This document shows, one piece after another, positions 1-4,360 of a stretch of 6,760 nt of DNA. The position numbers were made by a program, and so were the translations under genes. The DNA lies in assembly GCA_038222915.1 (NCBI GenBank), contig JBBRHH010000348.1:1-6760 (forward strand). Reading direction: 5' to 3'. Origin of the DNA: JBBRHH01 sp038222915. GTDB lineage: Bacteria > Planctomycetota > Phycisphaerae > Tepidisphaerales > Tepidisphaeraceae. Each line of letters begins with the position of its first letter. The stretch's first letter is position 1. The notes under the pieces were generated by a model. The model was not told the origin of the DNA. It did not search any database and was given only the letters and a program-made list of their open reading frames with translations.

Positions 1-1
1 C

Positions 2-931
2 CAGATGCTCGACGCCAGCGGCCACATCCTTCCCGAGTTCAAACAGGAGCTGCAATACCTCAAGCCCTACGATGAAGACGGCGGCTTTCCCTACGGCCTC
101 TCCCCCCACGCCCTGGGCTATAACTATTACAAGCGCGCCCAGGTTCTGCACAACGCCCCCTATAACCAGGAACATCTCCAGCTCAGCGGCAACGTCATGG
201 ACACCCGCCCTCCGGTCTGCCTAAAGGTGTGGGCCGAAGAGCTGTGGGGTCGCGGCCGGCTTCGCGAGCTTGAGGCCCTCGGCTATCAATCCAATTTAAA
301 CGCCGACCGCCTCGACCTTGAGCTAATCGACGCATCCGCATCACCCGACCGCAAAGTGGTCAACCCCGAAGCCTTGAAAGAAGCATTCTTCTGCTACGAT
401 CGCGCCACCCGCCTCGCTGGCGATGCGATCGTTGAATACGACCGGCGCTTCTCCACAGGCTACTCCTTCAATCTCGACAACTACGCAATCCACAAGGCCA
501 CCCTGCATGCGCTCACCTCGATGGTCCAGGCCGATTCGCATTATCTCAAGGCCATCTCCAGCGTGACCGCCGATCGCACCGGCCAGTTAAAGGCCGCCCG
601 CGATTCCTACCAGACCACCATGAACGAGTGGTATACGATCATCTTCAAATACTGGGTTGAAGATCGGGTGGTGCTGGAAACGTATCCGCGCGGTCCGCTC
701 AACAAGCAGCTCAACAAAGCAACGATCCAGAATGCCGATCCGCGCATCTTTCCCGCCCTCTATGAAAACGTCCTGCGGCACACCATCGGCCGAAAATATC
801 CCGACGGCCACCCCGCCGAGGACCTGCACGTCACCGAGCGCGACGAATACAAGCTCTACATCGATCGCGCCGCCCAGCGCATGCACGAGATCGACAAGGC
901 CCTCTCCGGCGGAGCCAATTCAGTTCGCTAA
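2..931 (+). CDS. Hypothetical helical protein, C-terminal part (5' end outside window)
   Basis: I do not recognise this protein and assign no function. The reading frame is open back to the window edge; the first Met is at position 5, but with no upstream sequence it may be internal, so I treat the gene as 5'-partial. From that Met 308 residues are visible. Residues 26-80 are rich in Gly, Tyr, Pro and Trp and look like a conserved folded segment (motifs GYNYYKRAQ at 38-46 and PPVCLKVWAEELW at 69-81). Residues 121-215 look mainly helical, with a TPR-like flavour (FCYDRATRLAGDAIVEYDR). The C-terminal part, 245-300, has a Pro/Tyr/His-containing stretch and an amphipathic end helix. There is no membrane segment or recognisable catalytic motif. 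The frame is long and has ordinary codon use, so it is very likely real. It ends convergently on the glycosyltransferase gene, with a 4-nt overlap of the two stop codons. Confidence 0.85.
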   Translation, partial: QMLDASGHILPEFKQELQYLKPYDEDGGFPYGLSPHALGYNYYKRAQVLHNAPYNQEHLQLSGNVMDTRPPVCLKVWAEELWGRGRLRELEALGYQSNLNADRLDLELIDASASPDRKVVNPEALKEAFFCYDRATRLAGDAIVEYDRRFSTGYSFNLDNYAIHKATLHALTSMVQADSHYLKAISSVTADRTGQLKAARDSYQTTMNEWYTIIFKYWVEDRVVLETYPRGPLNKQLNKATIQNADPRIFPALYENVLRHTIGRKYPDGHPAEDLHVTERDEYKLYIDRAAQRMHEIDKALSGGANSVR

Positions 932-2100
932 TCCATTGCCCGGTAGAGCGCCTCCTCGTACAGCGGTGCCAATCGCTCCGGACGAAACGCCTCCGCGGCC
1001 GCCAGGCACCTCTGCCGCGCCTCCTCATAAAACGCAGCATCGTCCCAGAGTCGGATGATGATCCGTATCCACGGTTCAACCTCCGCCGCGGTTGGAATCA
1101 CCTTCGACTCTGCTGTGAATTTCTCGGGAATATCAAACAAAAATCCCCCATCCCCCACCGCTTCCGCCACTCCACCTCGCCGGGACGCGAGAACAGGAAT
1201 GCCGTTCGCCATCGCCTCAACGGCCACCCGGCCAAACGTTTCGCTCCACAGCGATGGGAAAAGCAACACATGGGTCAATCGATAAAAGTCGCGCGGGTCG
1301 ACCGTGTTCGGCATCACCCGCAGGTTCGACATCCGATCAAGCGCCAACCCAGCCCGCTTCAAGGAATTTTCGCTCCCCCGGCTTTCAACCACCAGCAGGC
1401 GAATGTCCGACCGTCGATGCGCCAGCACCGCGGCAATCCGAACGAAAAAATAAACGCCCTTCGTCGAAAGCGGATTGACGAACGTCACATGCCGCTCGCC
1501 AATGTCCGTTCGCAGCAGCCGTTCAAAGTCCATCGGGGGCGGAATCGCGGTGCACGCAATTCCCAGCCTGTTCCGATAAAAATCTGCCGCAAACCTCGAG
1601 GGAACGATAATCGCAGTCGCTCCGTCAAATAAGTTCCTCTGGCTGTACGAGCAGTTGCGCAGCCAGAAAACCGTTGCAATTCCGCGCCGCTTCACGCGTG
1701 AGATGATTTTTCGCCCCAGCCAGAATCCCCCGTAGGTAATTACGGCGCTCGGCTTGAACTCCTCCAGCCGCTGCTCCAGCAACGCAAGAAATTCATGCGA
1801 CCCCTCCGCTGTCCGCTCGTTCGGATCCATCGCGCCATCGAAAATCTCCACCGGAATCTTTCCCACCTTCAGCCCCAGCAACCGCGCAGCCAGTTGTTTG
1901 ACAGCAAATTTCTGCCGCTCTAGAACGCTTGCGACCGGCCGCTCCCGGGTATCGAGAAGCGATCCCGACAACGCCCTGCAATCCCATCCCCGCTCAGTCA
2001 AAATACGTAGTAGATCCATGCCGGATACAGCAGCCCCGCTCGTGTAATCAACGAAGCAGTGGTATGAGCAAAAGAGAATGCGACGGTTAGCCTCACACAT
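928..2100 (-). CDS. Family 4 (GT-B fold) glycosyltransferase
   Basis: Predicted to transfer a sugar from an activated nucleotide donor to an acceptor, probably at the cytoplasmic face of the membrane during polysaccharide, glycolipid or glycoprotein synthesis; substrate unknown. From the ATG at 2100 it has 390 residues, a normal length for GT4 enzymes. The N-terminal Rossmann-like half begins with RRILFCSYHCF and a small-residue loop (TSGAAVSG, about 20-27). The C-terminal donor-binding half begins near residue 207 with the strand HVTFVNPLSTKG, carrying a Lys (214) at the position of the donor-phosphate-contacting basic residue. It contains the family EX7E motif: E287 in SLWSETFG and E295 in VAVEAMANG, followed by GIPVLAS and a GGVAEAVGDGG loop. 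No signal peptide or membrane helix is seen. The start is uncertain: an in-frame GTG at 2136 would add 12 residues outside the fold, but a -10-like box at 2142-2147 would place transcription start close to that GTG, so I prefer ATG 2100. No clear Shine-Dalgarno is present. The gene is monocistronic here. Confidence 0.9.
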   Translation of the reverse strand: MCEANRRILFCSYHCFVDYTSGAAVSGMDLLRILTERGWDCRALSGSLLDTRERPVASVLERQKFAVKQLAARLLGLKVGKIPVEIFDGAMDPNERTAEGSHEFLALLEQRLEEFKPSAVITYGGFWLGRKIISRVKRRGIATVFWLRNCSYSQRNLFDGATAIIVPSRFAADFYRNRLGIACTAIPPPMDFERLLRTDIGERHVTFVNPLSTKGVYFFVRIAAVLAHRRSDIRLLVVESRGSENSLKRAGLALDRMSNLRVMPNTVDPRDFYRLTHVLLFPSLWSETFGRVAVEAMANGIPVLASRRGGVAEAVGDGGFLFDIPEKFTAESKVIPTAAEVEPWIRIIIRLWDDAAFYEEARQRCLAAAEAFRPERLAPLYEEALYRAMD

Positions 2101-2125
2101 TTGATGAAGAGCATTTGATGAAGAA
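2098..2125. repeat. 14-bp tandem duplication over the glycosyltransferase start
   Basis: Two adjacent 14-nt units, 2098-2111 and 2112-2125, read CATTTGATGAAGAG and CATTTGATGAAGAA on the + strand (13 of 14 identical). On the - strand each unit ends in ATG. The proximal ATG (2100) is in frame with the glycosyltransferase. The distal ATG (2114) lies 14 nt upstream and is therefore out of frame. This is directly visible in the sequence. Confidence 0.95.
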
Positions 2126-2141
2126 CAGCGGAGCACGGCCT

Positions 2142-2147
2142 AGTATA
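2142..2147 (-). promoter_or_regulatory. Candidate -10 box for the glycosyltransferase gene
   Basis: Reads TATACT on the - strand, 5 of 6 to the sigma-70 consensus TATAAT. Transcription would begin near 2135, giving a leader of about 35 nt before the ATG at 2100. No convincing -35 box lies 16-18 nt upstream, so this rests on one hexamer and is tentative. Confidence 0.35.
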
Positions 2148-2149
2148 GT
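2144..2149 (+). promoter_or_regulatory. Candidate -10 box for the kinase-regulator operon
   Basis: Reads TATAGT on the + strand, 5 of 6 to TATAAT, about 83 nt before the kinase start. It overlaps the oppositely directed TATACT box because the local sequence is nearly palindromic. A TTGATG at 2115-2120 resembles a -35 box but is 23 nt away, too far for normal spacing. Tentative. Confidence 0.25.
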
Positions 2150-2231
2150 GTCAGACGAAGCGCCCACGCAGCCGACGCAGTTTTTGTTTTCCTGACGCAA
2201 GATTTGTCCGCCGCCCGCGTTACATAAGACG

Positions 2232-3398
2232 ATGGCGCACGCAGCTTCCTTAACTCCGACCACGAAAGTGACCATGTTTCAGGACGCCAACGCGCTCCGA
2301 AAGACGCGAATCGTTTCTCGCACATTCCCCAAATGGGTCATCCTCACCGCTGCTTACGCGGTACTGCTGGCAATCGGCTCGATTGATATTGTCACCGGCC
2401 CGCAGATTCCGTTGGGGTTCCTCTACATCATCCCCTACGTCGCCGTCGCGTGGTTTGTCGGCCGACGGGCCGGCTACCTCATCGTGCTGTTCACCGGCGC
2501 TGTTTTCTACTTCACACACGTCCGTGGTGCCGGCCCCAGACTCATGACTCCGGGCGTCGCTGCCCTCAACACGCTGGTCCGAATTGCCTTTTGGTCCATG
2601 ATCGTCACCGTCGTCTCCGCCCTCCGCGACTTTGGCCTCCGGCTCGAAGCCATGGTCTTCGAGCGCACTTCCGCCCTGCAGGCCGAGGTGATCGAGCGCC
2701 AACGTGCCGAAGAGGAAGTCCGCAAGCTTGCCGCCCAACTCTCCGAAGCCGAAGATGCCGAACGCCGTCGCATTGCCCAGGATATTCACGACGCCATCGG
2801 TCAGACCCTCAGTGTCATCAAGCTCAATCTCATGGCCTCCGCAACCGAATTGGGCGAGGGTAAACAATACGACCGCCTCATAGCCTCGCTTCCCATGGTC
2901 GACGATCTCATTCGCCAGACCCGCACAATGATGTTCGACCTCCATCCACCCATGCTCGAGGATCTTGGCCTCGTCCCCACGCTCCAGCGAATCGGCGATC
3001 AGATGGAAGCGCAAACCGGCATCCACTTCACCATCTCCGAATCCGGCGACCCACAAAAACTCCCAACACCCCTCCTCAACTACCTATTCCGCGCCATCAA
3101 AGAACTATTAAACAACGCCGCCAAGCACGGCGGCGCACGCGAGATCGTTGCCGCCGTCTACTGGCGTCACGACAGCATCCGCGTCGTCATTGATGACGAC
3201 GGCCGCGGCTTTGATTCCAAAGAGGCCCTTGCTCCCAAGTCGCGCCGCGGCCTGGGTCTTCCGGGAATTTCTCAACGCATGGCCTCCCTTGGCGGTGAAA
3301 TGCAGATCGAATCAGAGCCCGGGCAGGGAACCCGCATCATCCTTCAGATCTCCCTCCAACCACAGGAACAACACCAGGAAAAGAGTTTAGCGATATGA
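2232..3398 (+). CDS. Membrane sensor histidine kinase, HisKA_3 (HPK7, DesK/NarX-like) class
   Basis: An inner-membrane kinase that should autophosphorylate on His and pass the phosphate to the regulator encoded next. It has 388 residues. Four hydrophobic helices lie at about 34-54, 58-76, 80-96 and 108-130, with very short connecting loops and no periplasmic sensor domain, so the signal is probably sensed within or at the membrane. A charged coiled-coil linker spans about 135-178. The HisKA_3 dimerisation/phosphoacceptor segment has ERRRIAQDIHDAIGQTL with the phosphoacceptor His at 186, followed by a DLHPPMLEDLGL segment (236-247) typical of the class. The ATPase domain is complete: N box ELLNNAAKH (291-299), G1 DDDGRGFD (321-328), G2 GLGLPGISQR (340-349) and G3 GQGT (364-367). 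No Shine-Dalgarno is obvious before the ATG at 2232; the in-frame ATG at 2274 is a possible alternative that keeps every domain. The stop overlaps the regulator start (ATGA), indicating translational coupling. Confidence 0.95.
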   Translation: MAHAASLTPTTKVTMFQDANALRKTRIVSRTFPKWVILTAAYAVLLAIGSIDIVTGPQIPLGFLYIIPYVAVAWFVGRRAGYLIVLFTGAVFYFTHVRGAGPRLMTPGVAALNTLVRIAFWSMIVTVVSALRDFGLRLEAMVFERTSALQAEVIERQRAEEEVRKLAAQLSEAEDAERRRIAQDIHDAIGQTLSVIKLNLMASATELGEGKQYDRLIASLPMVDDLIRQTRTMMFDLHPPMLEDLGLVPTLQRIGDQMEAQTGIHFTISESGDPQKLPTPLLNYLFRAIKELLNNAAKHGGAREIVAAVYWRHDSIRVVIDDDGRGFDSKEALAPKSRRGLGLPGISQRMASLGGEMQIESEPGQGTRIILQISLQPQEQHQEKSLAI

Positions 3399-4045
3399 CA
3401 GCAACAGTACTCCTCGTCGAAGACCAAACCCTGACCCGCAAAGGCATGCGCGCCCTTCTGGATGATTCGCCTGAGCTGAAAATAATCGGCGAAGCCAGCA
3501 ACGGTCGCGAAGCCGTCGAACTCGCGGGCACTCTCAACCCGGACGTTGTCCTCATGGACGTCGCCATGCCCCAACTCAACGGCATTGAAGCTACCCGGCA
3601 GATCCACTCCGCCCAGCCGGACACGCGGATCATCATGCTGTCGATGCACAAAGACCGCCAATACGTCTTTGAATCCCTTAAGGCAGGCGCTTCGGGCTAC
3701 GTCCCAAAAGACGCCGCCTACACCGAGCTCATCACGGCCATCGAAACCGTCATGTCCGGCCGCACCTACCTGCCGCCCCCCCTACAGGACATGATCATGG
3801 ACGACTATGCGCAGCGAGCCCAGGGCAAACAGATCTCTACCGATCTCGAAAAGCTCTCCGGCCGCGAACGCGAAGTGCTGCAACTCATCGGCGAAGGCAA
3901 CTCCAGCATGGAAATCGCCCGGCTATTGCACATCAGCGTCCGCACCGTCGACACCCATCGCCAGAACATCATGGGCAAGCTCGAAATCCGCACCATCGCC
4001 GGCCTGACAAAATTTGCCATCCGGCATGGCCTCTGCTCTCTATGA
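3395..4045 (+). CDS. NarL/FixJ-family response regulator (REC + LuxR-type HTH)
   Basis: A cytoplasmic DNA-binding transcription regulator, the expected phosphate acceptor of the kinase just upstream. It has 216 residues, standard for the family. The receiver domain (about 3-120) has all the usual residues: acidic pair E9-D10 in LLVEDQ, phosphoacceptor D55 in LMDVAMP, S83 in IIMLSMH and K105 in GYVPKD. A linker of about 30 residues (122-150) leads to the LuxR-type helix-turn-helix at about 151-212. Its signature includes LSGREREVLQLIGEG (154-168), the recognition region ISVRTVDTHRQNIMGKL (180-196) and a C-terminal helix. The start is fixed by the ATGA overlap with the kinase stop and by a purine-rich AGGAAAAGAG about 9 nt upstream. 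It is the last gene of a two-gene operon, followed by a terminator-like hairpin. Its target genes are not shown by the sequence. Confidence 0.96.
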   Translation: MTATVLLVEDQTLTRKGMRALLDDSPELKIIGEASNGREAVELAGTLNPDVVLMDVAMPQLNGIEATRQIHSAQPDTRIIMLSMHKDRQYVFESLKAGASGYVPKDAAYTELITAIETVMSGRTYLPPPLQDMIMDDYAQRAQGKQISTDLEKLSGREREVLQLIGEGNSSMEIARLLHISVRTVDTHRQNIMGKLEIRTIAGLTKFAIRHGLCSL

Positions 4046-4095
4046 CGTAGAAATCGACCCGCGCCACTGCGCAAGTCTGAAATTGATGGTTTTAC

Positions 4096-4138
4096 CGGGC
4101 CTTCCCAGCCAAAAAGCTGTCGACGGCCCGATCTTTTT
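4096..4138 (+). terminator. Rho-independent terminator of the kinase-regulator operon
   Basis: The outer stem CGGGCC (4096-4101) pairs with GGCCCG (4125-4130). An inner stem CAGC (4106-4109) pairs with GCTG (4116-4119) around the loop CAAAAA. The outer stem is followed by ATCTTTTT, with five T at 4134-4138. It lies 50 nt after the regulator stop. The internal loop weakens the fold, but GC stem plus T-run at this position is a typical intrinsic terminator. Confidence 0.65.
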
Positions 4139-4229
4139 CATCTCCGCGCCTAACCCACTCCCCATTTCCGTCGATACATCTTTTGTAGTCGCTTATGCCC
4201 TTCTCAGTACTGGGAAACAGCTTCTACAA

Positions 4230-4279
4230 GGTTTTCGGACGCACAACTCTGTGCAACGCCTTGGAGGGCAACCGAAACC
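4230..4279 (+). ncRNA. Possible structured leader RNA (three-way junction) upstream of the repeat protein
   Basis: The closing stem is GGTTTTCGG (4230-4238) with CCGAAACC (4272-4279): eight pairs with one bulged T. Inside are two hairpins: GCACA/TGTGC (4241-4245 with 4250-4254, loop ACTC) and GCC/GGC (4258-4260 with 4267-4269). The linkers are only AC, AAC and AA. I could not match it to any riboswitch consensus I know, including c-di-GMP-I. The fold was found by eye and may be chance. Confidence 0.3.
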
Positions 4280-4326
4280 GCAGCGTTGTCAGTCAAGTTC
4301 TTATTCACCGTTATGTGGCCGGTCCA

Positions 4327-4339
4327 ATCGCTCAGCGAT
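4327..4339 (+). promoter_or_regulatory. Short hairpin just upstream of the ribosome-binding site
   Basis: ATCGC (4327-4331) pairs with GCGAT (4335-4339) around the loop TCA. Flanking CCGG at 4319-4322 could pair with CCGG at 4347-4350, which would bring the first two G of the Shine-Dalgarno into a stem. It could modulate translation of the gene starting at 4361, but this is unproven. Confidence 0.3.
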
Positions 4340-4348
4340 GCCGAGCCC

Positions 4349-4356
4349 GGAGGGAG
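4349..4356 (+). promoter_or_regulatory. Strong Shine-Dalgarno fixing the start at 4361
   Basis: GGAGGGAG ends 4 nt before ATG 4361. It is the clearest ribosome-binding site in the window. Together with the signal peptide that begins right at this ATG, it shows that the longer frame starting at TTG 4286 should be trimmed by 25 codons. Confidence 0.85.
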
Positions 4357-4360
4357 TTTC

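Larger units (their letters stand above)
4046..4360 (+). other. 315-nt non-coding interval: operon terminator, then leader of the repeat protein
   Basis: No convincing gene lies here; the open frames crossing it lack start signals and similarity to anything I know. The first part (4046-4095) shows nothing notable. A terminator follows at 4096-4138. An 8-bp perfect palindrome CAGTACTG (4205-4212), a possible three-way-junction RNA (4230-4279), a short hairpin (4327-4339) and a strong ribosome-binding site (4349-4356) then lead into the exported repeat protein. A TTGTCA at 4286-4291 resembles a -35 box but has no good -10 partner. Confidence 0.7.

Noticed and set aside
2101..2136. GTG at 2136 as glycosyltransferase start (402 residues)
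   Set aside because: The extra 12 residues precede the fold, read through the duplicated repeat, and the GTG would lie at or before the transcript start expected from the TATACT box. Kept as an alternative only.
2250..3056. 268-residue open frame on the - strand inside the kinase gene
   Set aside because: Shadow of a GC-rich gene; Gly/Asp/Val-rich low-information product, while the + strand has all kinase motifs.
4286..4314. Sigma-70 promoter with TTGTCA as -35
   Set aside because: The only hexamers at proper spacing (CGTTAT, GTTATG) match the -10 consensus poorly.
4286..4360. TTG at 4286 as start of the repeat protein
   Set aside because: A strong Shine-Dalgarno and a textbook signal peptide both point to ATG 4361; the extra 25 residues would bury the signal peptide.
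4230..4360. Known c-di-GMP-I or cobalamin riboswitch
   Set aside because: I could not align the conserved cores of these classes to the sequence; only a generic junction fold is visible.
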